10,174 nt of DNA, from NCBI GenBank assembly GCA_937996615.1, contig CALKVD010000006.1:1-10174 (forward strand), read 5' to 3'. Positions 1 through 6,690 of this stretch are shown here, one piece after another; position 1 is the stretch's first letter; every line of letters begins with the position of its first letter. Position numbers and translations under genes: made by a program. Under the pieces are notes generated by a model that was not told the origin of the DNA, made no database searches, and saw only the letters and a program-made list of their open reading frames with translations. Source of the DNA: an uncultured Rickettsiales bacterium (lineage in GTDB: Bacteria; Pseudomonadota; Alphaproteobacteria; Rickettsiales; Midichloriaceae).

Positions 1-246
1 TACTCCAACTATAATTCATAAGCTACTCAAAATACAAAATTTGTGTTAAAATTTACGTTTTTTATTATATTTATTGCCTCACCAAAATTAAATAAAGTAT
101 TTTTTTCTTTTAGTCAATAGAATTTGTTAATATCAGATTCATGTGCTTGCTTCTTTCGCTTTAATTTATTAAAATTTTGTTTTTGCTCGAATTTTATGCT
201 TTTATATATCGATTGTATGAATTTTTTGCTGCTAGAAGGAGGCTGA
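1..246. other. AT-rich non-coding or decayed stretch, no recognisable gene
   Basis: I see no intact gene, RNA gene or clear terminator here. Most frames are broken by stops. The only sizeable open stretch is on the minus strand: it is open from about 317 back to a stop at 114-116, has no ATG, and would encode a lysine/glutamine-rich tail. Part of it runs antisense to the Rpn remnant to the right, so it may be a chance opening or a second gene remnant. The base composition is even more A+T-rich than in the flanking genes, as expected of a degrading spacer. Confidence 0.5.
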
Positions 247-417
247 AACTCTTTATCGATTGCAAAGCTCAAAAGTTGCCCCAAAGGGAAATTTGCAATA
301 ACAAAGAATCTTTTGATTCAAGGAATGGAACATGAGCTAATCGCTGAATATACTGGACTAGCCTCAGAAGAAATCTTGCCTCTTATGCAAATAAAATTCA
401 TGTTAAAACATTATTAA
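247..417 (+). pseudogene. C-terminal remnant of an Rpn/PD-(D/E)XK family nuclease-transposase
   Basis: One plus-strand frame, read from just after a TGA at 244-246 to a TAA at 415-417, gives about 56 residues. They include KGKFAITKNLL, IQGMEHELIAEYTGL and ASEEI. This is the recognisable end of Rpn-family proteins (recombination-promoting nuclease/putative transposase, YhgA-like): a KGK-x-xIAKNLL helix, then a G-[MLI]-[DES]-x-x-I-A-x-x-T-G-L-[ST]-x-E-E-I helix-turn-helix-like tail. The nuclease domain that should precede it (about 200 residues) is not visible in any frame upstream, and there is no start codon context. The piece is therefore best read as the surviving 3' end of a dead gene. The family call rests on motif memory from a short stretch. 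Confidence 0.6.
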
Positions 418-438
418 ATATCTCTTGTATTTATTGAT

Positions 439-540
439 ACTACAACTTATACTGGCGTTTGTAAGTTGTAGTGATGCTTTTGGTTCCATCTCTGATCCTT
501 CCCACTATTTTCATTATGGCGACCATTCACTACAGCTTGC
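439..540. repeat. Alternating inverted-repeat element with two competing hairpins
   Basis: Three related 11-mers alternate in orientation. Copy 1, ACTACAACTTA, is at 439-449. Its exact reverse complement TAAGTTGTAGT is at 462-472. A near copy of the first, ACTACAGCTTG, is at 529-539. Copies 1 and 2 form a perfect 11-bp stem with a 12-nt loop. Copy 2, extended to 461-476, also pairs with 524-540 in a stem of about 16 bp with one bulged T and two G-U pairs. Inside that second stem, 482-489 can pair with 516-524 (one bulged C). The two large hairpins share copy 2, so they exclude each other. No T-run follows, so it is not a simple terminator. It could be a Rickettsiales-type palindromic repeat, a MITE relic or a structured RNA; the sequence alone does not decide. 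Confidence 0.55.
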
Positions 541-710
541 TTCTATAGCCAAATCTCATAATGTTTTATCTTACTTTCTTTGCTTTAGTCAAAATATTAT
601 ATTAATCAAATTGGACTTCCAAATAACCTATCATTGAAATATGATTATCAGTTAATTGATTTAAATTATATAAACCTATATAGTTTAGATTAAGTAAAAT
701 ATATCAATAG
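541..710. other. Decayed spacer upstream of hscA
   Basis: No intact gene is visible. A plus-strand frame (474-547) reads as a hydrophobic stretch ending in a TAG; the same frame continues with more hydrophobic residues to a TAA at 603-605. The next frame then gives an open tail (604-693) ending in TAA. This could be a frameshifted remnant of a membrane protein, but the left part overlaps the hairpin element and the similarity is only in composition, so I do not call a gene. Confidence 0.35.
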
Positions 711-716
711 TATAAT
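711..716 (+). promoter_or_regulatory. Candidate -10 box for hscA
   Basis: A perfect TATAAT lies 12 bases before the hscA ATG. No good -35 sits at 16-18 bases upstream (GATTAA at 688-693 with a 17-base spacer is the best). A start about 7 bases after the box would leave a leader of only about 6 nt. Such hexamers are common in AT-rich DNA, so support is moderate. Confidence 0.4.
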
Positions 717-728
717 ATTAAATCATAT

Positions 729-2231
729 ATGATAAACCAAACTCATCATACTTTTGAAACAAGATTTGTTGGTATAGATTTAGGTACTACTAATTCTTTA
801 ATCGCCGTTGCAACTGGTGATGATATAGCTAGCGTCCGGATTCTTGCAAAATCTCCATCAATTATTCACTTTAGCAAAAATGGCATATCTTTTGGCAAAA
901 ACGCAGAACAAGAAACTAAATCTTTTCGTTCGATCAAAAGATTAATCGGCAAAGGTATTGACAATCTAGATGAAATCAACTGTTCATATGATATTAATCT
1001 CAAAACTTCTAATAACCATGTATTAAAGCTGCACGCACCGAATAATAAAGAATATACCCCCCTTGAAATAACAGCAGAAATGTTGCTACATCTGAAAAAT
1101 GATGCTGAAAAAATTTTACAGTATCCAATCAGCAAAGCAGTAATAACCGTACCCGCACATTTTGATGAAGCGGCAAGAATTGCCACTCGTGACGCCGCCA
1201 GGGTTGCTGGGATAGAGGTACTACGCCTTTTAAACGAACCGACTGCTGCCGCAGTAGCCTATGGGCTACACCGCGATGCAAATGGTTATTTTTTGATTTA
1301 TGACTTAGGGGGAGGTACATTTGACATATCGGTTATGAAAATGAGTGAAGGTGTTTTAAGGGTAATTGCAACTGGAGGCGATAGCAACTTAGGAGGAGAT
1401 GATTTTGATGTTGCTTTGATGAGTTACTTATATCAGCAATATGGAATCGACATAGACCAAATAACCGCTCGCACTCTCAAAGAAAAACTCAGCACCGACA
1501 AACAAATCAGCATCATTCATCAAGACAAAAGTGCAATTATAACAAAAGATGAAGTAAGTATAGTTTGGGAACCATTGATTCAACAAACAACTAGTATCAT
1601 AAAGAAGACTTTGCTAGATGCAGGTATGCATCTAGCTGACTTTGATGATATGATTTTAGTTGGCGGAGCGACAAAAATGCCTTGTGTAAAAGAAATGCTC
1701 CAAAATATGCTAAATGATGCTAAATCAAAAGCAAAACTTCTCAGCACCATCAGCCCTGATGATGTCGTCGCAATTGGAGCAGCAATCCAAGCAAGATCAT
1801 TGCAAAATGGTAACGGCAAATTACTTCTAGACGTTGTACCCCTATCTTTAGGAATCGAGGTTATGGGAGATGTAGTTGAAGTTATAATACCAAGAAATAC
1901 AGCAATTCCTGCAATCGTTACTAAATCTTTCGGCCTCCAACATTCGCGACACAAAAATATCAAAATCCATATTCTGCAAGGAGAAGGAAAAAAGATCAGT
2001 GAATGCAGATCATTAGGACAATTTATTATGAAGTATAATAAAGATCATCAACCAAAGCCAAAGGAACAAATAAATGTTCAGTTTTGCATAGATGCTGACG
2101 GTATTCTGACAATTAACGCTCAAGCTGATAATTCTGCAGCCAGTTGTGAATTTACCGTCAAACCTTCCCATGGCTTAAATGAAGAAAACATCCTGAAGCT
2201 TATTGCAGCAAAACAAAAACAAAGCTTATGA
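729..2231 (+). CDS. hscA: HscA, Hsp70-type Fe-S cluster chaperone, lacking the lid domain
   Basis: This is a specialised Hsp70 that, with HscB, drives ATP-dependent release of Fe-S clusters from the scaffold IscU. The ATPase domain is complete: GIDLGTTNS (15-23), the phosphate-2 region DLGGGTFDIS (192-201), NEPTAAA (169-175) and ILVGGATKMP (309-318). The interdomain linker LLLDVVPLSLG (365-375) and the beta-sandwich substrate domain follow, with HILQGE (414-419) and VKPSHGL (477-483). The last motif and IPRNTAIP favour HscA over DnaK. The protein stops at residue 500, about 13 residues after the beta domain, where relatives run to about 600-616. The helical lid is therefore missing. The 40 bases before hemH cannot encode it in any frame, so this is not a simple frameshift. 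No hscB, iscU or ferredoxin gene is adjacent. The ATG has no Shine-Dalgarno. Confidence 0.93.
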   Translation: MINQTHHTFETRFVGIDLGTTNSLIAVATGDDIASVRILAKSPSIIHFSKNGISFGKNAEQETKSFRSIKRLIGKGIDNLDEINCSYDINLKTSNNHVLKLHAPNNKEYTPLEITAEMLLHLKNDAEKILQYPISKAVITVPAHFDEAARIATRDAARVAGIEVLRLLNEPTAAAVAYGLHRDANGYFLIYDLGGGTFDISVMKMSEGVLRVIATGGDSNLGGDDFDVALMSYLYQQYGIDIDQITARTLKEKLSTDKQISIIHQDKSAIITKDEVSIVWEPLIQQTTSIIKKTLLDAGMHLADFDDMILVGGATKMPCVKEMLQNMLNDAKSKAKLLSTISPDDVVAIGAAIQARSLQNGNGKLLLDVVPLSLGIEVMGDVVEVIIPRNTAIPAIVTKSFGLQHSRHKNIKIHILQGEGKKISECRSLGQFIMKYNKDHQPKPKEQINVQFCIDADGILTINAQADNSAASCEFTVKPSHGLNEENILKLIAAKQKQSL

Positions 2232-2259
2232 AACCTGAAAATAATTATAACACATAATA

Positions 2260-2265
2260 TATAAT
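2260..2265 (+). promoter_or_regulatory. Candidate -10 box for hemH
   Basis: A perfect TATAAT ends 6 bases before the hemH ATG. If used, transcription would begin at or next to the start codon, giving a leaderless mRNA. The best upstream hexamer is CTGAAA (2235-2240, 19-base spacer), which is weak. hemH could instead be co-transcribed with hscA, whose stop is 40 bases upstream. Confidence 0.3.
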
Positions 2266-2271
2266 ATTAAT

Positions 2272-3417
2272 ATGAAACATAAAACAGCAGTAGTTCTATT
2301 CAATCTAGGAGGACCAGACAGACAAAGCGCAGTTCGACCATTTCTCTTCAATATGTTCAGCGACAAAGCAATAATTCCTTTGCCGTCTGCTCTACGTTAT
2401 TTTATCGCTCAGTTTATTTCTAGAATAAGGGAAAAAAAATCACAAAAAATCTATGCCCAAATTGGTGGCAAATCACCGATTCTCGAAGAAACTAAAATTC
2501 AATCAGCAGCATTAGAAACAATACTCAATAATCCGCGAGATCAAATCAACGACAAAGAAAGGATAAAAGCAAAAAAGCAAAAAATGCAAAATGAGTTTCG
2601 TACATTTATTGCAATGCGTTATTGGCATCCCTTTACAACCGAAACTTGTATTGAAGTCAGTAAATATAAACCGGACTCAATAATCCTTTTGCCACTATAT
2701 CCTCAGTTTTCAACCACCACAACCGAATCCTCTTTTGCAGAATGGGACAAACAATGGCAAAAAATCAATGATCATAATTTAAATAATCCAGCTGTATATA
2801 AAATAACGTCATATTACGATGATGAGTTGTTTATTGCTTCTCATGCTAATCTACTAGTACAAGCATATAATGGGATGGTAGCAAAATTGAATGATAGTAA
2901 AATATTTAAAACCCAAGATAGCAAATCGGTACAGGAAAAAATCATCGTATTATTTTCAGCACATGGCCTACCCCAAAGCGTCATCGATGGAGGTGACCCA
3001 TATCAAAGCCAAACCGAAGCAAGCATGGAAGCAATCATGCGAAAATTCAAACAACTGATGTTAGAAAAATCTAAGACAGAAGAAAAGAATTCTAGCAAAC
3101 AAAACCCAACACAAACCGCATTTGAAAAATTCCAATACCGCCTCTGCTATCAAAGCAAAGTTGGTCCAATGAAATGGCTAGAACCCAGTAGCGAAAACGA
3201 AATTATTGCTGCAGCTCAGAACAAAATGGGTATAATAGTCCTCCCTATTTCTTTTGTATCTGAACATTCTGAAACTTTGGTTGAGCTTGATATTGACTAC
3301 CGCTGGCTAGCAGAAACCAATGGTGCAGCAGCTTATATTAGGGTTCCGGCACTGCGAGATCAAAGCCTATATATAGAATGCCTAGCTAAATTATGTCACC
3401 AAAAACTGGACAGTTAA
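2272..3417 (+). CDS. hemH: Ferrochelatase
   Basis: Ferrochelatase inserts Fe2+ into protoporphyrin IX, the last step of protoheme synthesis, at the inner face of the cytoplasmic membrane. Family signatures in order are LFNLGGPD (9-16), GGKSPI (65-70), MRYWHP (115-120), LPLYPQFS (140-147), SAHGLP (229-234, with the catalytic His at 231), YQSKVGPMKWL (293-303) and FVSEHSETLVELDIDY (328-343, with the acidic metal-site Glu near 334). At 381 residues it is longer than the usual 310-350. The excess lies in charged segments between conserved blocks, near 88-108, 204-223 and 264-287. It follows hscA by 40 bases on the same strand, linking Fe-S and heme functions. Its stop is 17 bases from the end of the convergent fabG, with no visible terminator hairpin between them. 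No Shine-Dalgarno is visible. Confidence 0.96.
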   Translation: MKHKTAVVLFNLGGPDRQSAVRPFLFNMFSDKAIIPLPSALRYFIAQFISRIREKKSQKIYAQIGGKSPILEETKIQSAALETILNNPRDQINDKERIKAKKQKMQNEFRTFIAMRYWHPFTTETCIEVSKYKPDSIILLPLYPQFSTTTTESSFAEWDKQWQKINDHNLNNPAVYKITSYYDDELFIASHANLLVQAYNGMVAKLNDSKIFKTQDSKSVQEKIIVLFSAHGLPQSVIDGGDPYQSQTEASMEAIMRKFKQLMLEKSKTEEKNSSKQNPTQTAFEKFQYRLCYQSKVGPMKWLEPSSENEIIAAAQNKMGIIVLPISFVSEHSETLVELDIDYRWLAETNGAAAYIRVPALRDQSLYIECLAKLCHQKLDS

Positions 3418-3434
3418 ATTGCTTGTTTTTAAAT

Positions 3435-4181
3435 CTAATCCATAAACATTCCACCATTAACATGTAACGTATGGCCGGTGATATAATGGCTTTCGCTTGA
3501 AGCAAGAAACACAGCTGCAGCTGCAACATCTTCAGGCTGACCTAGTTTTGCTGCTGGTATCCGAGTTTTGATTCCTTCCTTTTGTTCAGGCGTCAGGCTG
3601 TCAGTCATTGGCGACACAATAAAACCTGGAGCGATACAATTTACTGTAATATTACGAGTTGCTACTTCCTGAGCGATGCTTTTAGTCATCCCGATAATAC
3701 CAGCTTTACTTGCCGCATAGTTTGCCTGGCCCTTGTTACCGATACAACCTATGACAGAAGTTATATTTATAATCCGCCCATATCGTTGCTTAATCATACT
3801 TTTTGCTGCTGCTCGATTTAAAATGAAAGTTGTAGTCAGATTCAGGTCAATTACCCTGTTCCAATCTTCATCATTCATTCGTAACACAAGCTGATCTGCG
3901 GTTACTCCAGCATTACAAACTAGAATATCAAGCGGTGAGCTGATTTTTTCTTCAGCTTGTTGCATCAGTTGTGCAGTAGCTTGATGATCACTCAAATCAT
4001 GAGTTAACGTTTTAATTCTTCCCTGTGGCATTTGGGCAACTAATTCGTCTAGCGCTTCAGCTCGCCTACCAGTTGCAACAACAGTTGCACCAGCTTGAAC
4101 CAGAGCTATTGTAATTGCCTTCCCTATTCCACCAGTTGCACCTGTAACCAGGGCGTTTTTTCCATTTAATTCAAACATCAT
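3435..4181 (-). CDS. fabG: 3-oxoacyl-[acyl-carrier-protein] reductase
   Basis: FabG performs the NADPH-dependent reduction of 3-oxoacyl-ACP in each round of type II fatty-acid elongation. It is a classical short-chain dehydrogenase of the usual length (248 residues). The Rossmann glycine motif TGATGGIG is at 13-20 and the NAG motif at 90-92. The catalytic tetrad is Asn114, Ser142, Tyr155 and Lys159 (YAASK). PGFI (185-188) and the C-terminal ITGHTLHVNGGMFMD block are typical of FabG, which with the fabD neighbour separates it from other short-chain dehydrogenases. Two ATG codons stand in tandem (4181 and 4178); either could start it, and neither has a Shine-Dalgarno. It lies 89 bases downstream of fabD on the same strand. 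The acpP and fabF genes that often follow are absent; hemH comes next, on the other strand. Confidence 0.95.
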   Translation of the reverse strand: MMFELNGKNALVTGATGGIGKAITIALVQAGATVVATGRRAEALDELVAQMPQGRIKTLTHDLSDHQATAQLMQQAEEKISSPLDILVCNAGVTADQLVLRMNDEDWNRVIDLNLTTTFILNRAAAKSMIKQRYGRIINITSVIGCIGNKGQANYAASKAGIIGMTKSIAQEVATRNITVNCIAPGFIVSPMTDSLTPEQKEGIKTRIPAAKLGQPEDVAAAAVFLASSESHYITGHTLHVNGGMFMD

Positions 4182-4270
4182 TATTTAATTTTTAAAAATT
4201 GGTTATTATTTATAATTTTTTACAATCATATCTCAGTATATCTTAGATAATTTGGCTATATTAGCGTTAT

Positions 4271-5251
4271 TTAACAATTCAGTAACATTGCAGCAACATT
4301 TTCAATTTCTTCGACCGAATGAAGAGAGAGTGCCTTATAATCTGGATACATCTTTTTATTCAGTCCGGTCAAAACTTTACCAGGGCCAATTTCAAGATAG
4401 GTATCACAATTAAACTTCTCAGCTATATATTGAATACTTTCTCTCCACCTAACCCGACCAGTAATTTGTTTGGTCAAAAGGTCCGGTACTTGAGCGCAAT
4501 CAGTAGTTGCAACAGCTGTATAATTTGCTACCACTGGAATACTAAACTTACCATAGTGGGTTTGCTCTAAAGCTTGCTGCATAACCGTTGCTGCTGATTG
4601 AATCATTGAAGAATGGAACGGGGCACTGACCTGAAGCTTAATTGCTTTTTTTGCTCCATTGTCAGCAGCAATCAATGCAGCATAATCTATCGCCTTAGTT
4701 TCGCCACTAAGAACAACCTGACCAGCCCCATTGTCGTTTGCAACTTCACAAACTGTACTACAATTTTTTGCAGCTAATTCTGCAATTTTTATTGCATTTT
4801 CTAACTCAGTACCAAGAAGAGCCAGCATCGCGCCAGAGCCAAGAGAAACTGAGTCTTGCATCGCGTTTCCTCTCAACCTAAGCAATCGTGCCGTATCAGC
4901 TAAACTAATAACTCCAGCGACACAAAGTGCGCTATATTCACCTAACGAATGACCTGCTGCAACAATTCCAATATCTTGAGCATTTTTTAGATGCATCTGT
5001 TGCAACAAAACTCGCCAAACAGCAACCGAAACCGCCATGATTGCTGGCTGGGCATTACTAGTTAAAGTTAATTCCGCCGCATCTCCATCAAAAATCAGCT
5101 TTGAGAGATTCTGTTGCAAAATAGCATCAACCTCTTCAAAAACTTCTCGTGCAGTAGCAAAATTATCGTATAACTCCTTCCCCATGCCAATAAATTGTGA
5201 ACCCTGCCCTGGGAACAGTATGGCGATCTTGCTTTTCATATTAAGAACCAT
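4271..5251 (-). CDS. fabD: Malonyl-CoA:ACP transacylase
   Basis: FabD moves malonyl from CoA to acyl carrier protein, supplying the extender unit for fatty-acid synthesis. The sequence shows FPGQGSQ (13-19), the nucleophile elbow GHSLGEYS (100-107, Ser102), the carboxylate-binding Arg at 127 in RLRGNAMQ, and the catalytic His213 in APFHSSM. These match Ser92, Arg117 and His201 of the E. coli enzyme. EIGPGKVLTGL near the C-terminus is also typical. The length is about normal (326, against 308-315). The listed start gives MVLNMKSKIAILFPGQ; the inner ATG at 5239 (MKSKIA...) matches the usual family N-terminus better, so either is possible. Neither has a Shine-Dalgarno. It is the first gene of a fabD-fabG pair, transcribed away from gshA. 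Confidence 0.95.
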   Translation of the reverse strand: MVLNMKSKIAILFPGQGSQFIGMGKELYDNFATAREVFEEVDAILQQNLSKLIFDGDAAELTLTSNAQPAIMAVSVAVWRVLLQQMHLKNAQDIGIVAAGHSLGEYSALCVAGVISLADTARLLRLRGNAMQDSVSLGSGAMLALLGTELENAIKIAELAAKNCSTVCEVANDNGAGQVVLSGETKAIDYAALIAADNGAKKAIKLQVSAPFHSSMIQSAATVMQQALEQTHYGKFSIPVVANYTAVATTDCAQVPDLLTKQITGRVRWRESIQYIAEKFNCDTYLEIGPGKVLTGLNKKMYPDYKALSLHSVEEIENVAAMLLNC

Positions 5252-5279
5252 ATTATTATGTTAATCTATTAATTTATTA

Positions 5280-5285
5280 ATTATA
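5280..5285 (-). promoter_or_regulatory. Candidate -10 box for fabD
   Basis: On the minus strand this reads TATAAT, giving a start near 5273 and a leader of about 20 nt to the outer fabD ATG. No strong -35 is present at the expected distance. The dyad at 5307-5322 sits just upstream of that position, where a regulator could affect it. Confidence 0.35.
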
Positions 5286-5306
5286 TTTAGTTGTATAGTT
5301 TTAGTA

Positions 5307-5322
5307 ATACAGTAATCTGTAT
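5307..5322. promoter_or_regulatory. Perfect dyad ATACAG-TAAT-CTGTAT in the fabD/gshA divergent region
   Basis: Two perfect 6-bp arms flank a 4-bp centre, near the middle of the 102-bp divergent intergenic region. It overlaps the weak -35 area of the rightward gshA promoter and lies just behind the likely fabD promoter. It has the size and place of an operator for a dimeric regulator. I do not recognise the motif as that of a named regulator. Confidence 0.4.
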
Positions 5323-5326
5323 CATA

Positions 5327-5339
5327 AACTAAGTTAGTT
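5327..5339. promoter_or_regulatory. Perfect dyad AACTAA-G-TTAGTT at the gshA -10
   Basis: A 13-bp palindrome with 6-bp arms around one central G. It starts 4 bases after the first dyad and touches the first base of the candidate gshA -10 box. A protein bound here would block RNA polymerase. AT-rich composition makes short palindromes fairly common, so the call is tentative. Confidence 0.35.
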
Positions 5340-5344
5340 ATAAA
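5339..5344 (+). promoter_or_regulatory. Candidate -10 box for gshA
   Basis: TATAAA ends 9 bases before the gshA ATG, implying a leader of at most about 3 nt. The best -35 is CTGTAT at 5317-5322 with a 16-base spacer, inside the first dyad. Support is moderate to weak. Confidence 0.3.
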
Positions 5345-5353
5345 GCCCCTAAA

Positions 5354-6655
5354 ATGATTTTAAATTCGATTTTAAATAAAAAAGCAAAACAACTAAGAGA
5401 AAATCTTGATAGTTTATGGTCTGACATATTGCAAAGACATCACGACTCCAATATCAACAAACTCGACTTAGTTCCGTTCTATACCTCGATCGATTTGCGA
5501 CATAGCTCTTTTAAAATAGCACCAATTGATACCAACATCTTTCCAGCTGGCTTCCACCATCTTTCGGATGAGAGTAAAAAAAATGCAACCAAATTAATGG
5601 GGTATTATTTAGCTAATGCCCTCAAAAATAAAAACATTTATGACTGTAATATATTATTAGTTGCGGAAAATTTTGATCGCAACCAGCAATACTTGGCTAA
5701 CATTATAGCATTAGAAAAGATACTGGAAGGTACTAAAGCAAAAATAAAAAAAATAAATTTATTTGATCAAGAATTAGACCAATTACGGGAAGAGAATTAT
5801 TACTCTGATATTGTTGTCTTGAACGCAGATTTAACTTCAGGATTGCCCGATAAACTCATCGATTTAACTCAATCTTGGGTTGTAAAACATAAAACCAAAA
5901 CTAAGATAATACCAAGCATATTATATGGCTGGTATCAGAGAAGTAAGTTCCGCCACTTTGAGTTGTATAACCAGCTTGTAGAAATGATCGCAAAACAAAT
6001 CGGGTTTGATCCTTGGCTCTGCTCAACCAATATATCATTTTGTGATGAGATAGATTTTCGCGCTCTCCAGGGAGCCGATAAACTTGCCCAAATTGTTGAT
6101 GATTTAATCGCCAAAACAAAACAAAAATATATCGAATACGGAATTAATCAAGACCCATACGCAATAGTTAAGGCTGATAACGGCACTTTTGGAATGGGAA
6201 TCGTTAAAGTTAATTCTGGTGACGATGTGTTGAATTTTAACAAAAAAATACGCCATAAAATGGCAACAGTTAGAGATGGCGTCGAAAATCATAAAGTTAT
6301 TATCCAAGAAGGAATACCATCAAATTTAACTAATTTAGGTTTAAGTACTTCCGGACCAGAATATAATAGTTATGATATAAGCGATAATGGCCAAACTGAA
6401 GCCAAAGTCGCCGAACGGGTTTTGTATTTAACTGCTGGTCAAATAGTTGGAACAATGCTTAGATCCGTCCCAAATAAAAATGAGTCTGACATATTAAATG
6501 CTACTGGAATGGTAATAGAAACTGAAAACAGTTATGCTCCGAGTGAAACTGAAATGTTTATTGCGGAACTAGCTTCTATAGCAGCGATTCTCGAACTAGA
6601 CACTTTTTTGGATCATTTCACAGAGAAATCAAATAATTCTTTACGAAATAATTAA
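5354..6655 (+). CDS. gshA: Glutamate-cysteine ligase (GshA family of proteobacteria)
   Basis: This enzyme makes gamma-glutamylcysteine from glutamate, cysteine and ATP, the first and limiting step of glutathione synthesis. It belongs to the single-domain type first defined in Acidithiobacillus (gshA_ferroox), not to the E. coli or plant-like types. Recognisable blocks are SIDLRHSSFKIAPIDTN (45-61) and FPAGF (63-67), the AENFDRNQQYL region (104-114), NADLTSGLP (157-165), LYGWYQRSKFRHF (190-202), IGFDPWL (216-222), IVKADNGTFGMGI (271-283, resembling an ATP-grasp loop), VIIQEG (315-320), AERVLYL (353-359) and LNATGM (381-386). The length (433) fits the family. The ATG has no Shine-Dalgarno and is closely preceded by a possible -10 box. 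The second-step gene gshB is not in the window. It converges on manC across 35 bases. Confidence 0.9.
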   Translation: MILNSILNKKAKQLRENLDSLWSDILQRHHDSNINKLDLVPFYTSIDLRHSSFKIAPIDTNIFPAGFHHLSDESKKNATKLMGYYLANALKNKNIYDCNILLVAENFDRNQQYLANIIALEKILEGTKAKIKKINLFDQELDQLREENYYSDIVVLNADLTSGLPDKLIDLTQSWVVKHKTKTKIIPSILYGWYQRSKFRHFELYNQLVEMIAKQIGFDPWLCSTNISFCDEIDFRALQGADKLAQIVDDLIAKTKQKYIEYGINQDPYAIVKADNGTFGMGIVKVNSGDDVLNFNKKIRHKMATVRDGVENHKVIIQEGIPSNLTNLGLSTSGPEYNSYDISDNGQTEAKVAERVLYLTAGQIVGTMLRSVPNKNESDILNATGMVIETENSYAPSETEMFIAELASIAAILELDTFLDHFTEKSNNSLRNN

Positions 6656-6690
6656 AATATATTCCTATATATAGTTCAACCGCCTGCAAT

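Noticed and set aside
425..637. 70-codon plus-strand open frame with a hydrophobic N-terminus and a lipobox-like Cys
   Set aside because: It starts with TTG, has no recognised homology, runs straight through the inverted-repeat element and lies in decayed DNA. The lipobox fit is poor.
474..693. Possible frameshifted membrane-protein remnant
   Set aside because: It needs one internal stop and one frameshift, and its only support is hydrophobic composition, which AT-rich DNA gives by chance.
1129..1320. Antisense open frames within hscA, and similar ones inside fabG, fabD, manC, dnaQ and ntrX
   Set aside because: They are shadows of well-supported genes in other frames and have no recognisable domains.
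6656..6690. Small AT hairpin between gshA and manC
   Set aside because: Only about 5 A-T pairs, too weak for a terminator and expected by chance here.
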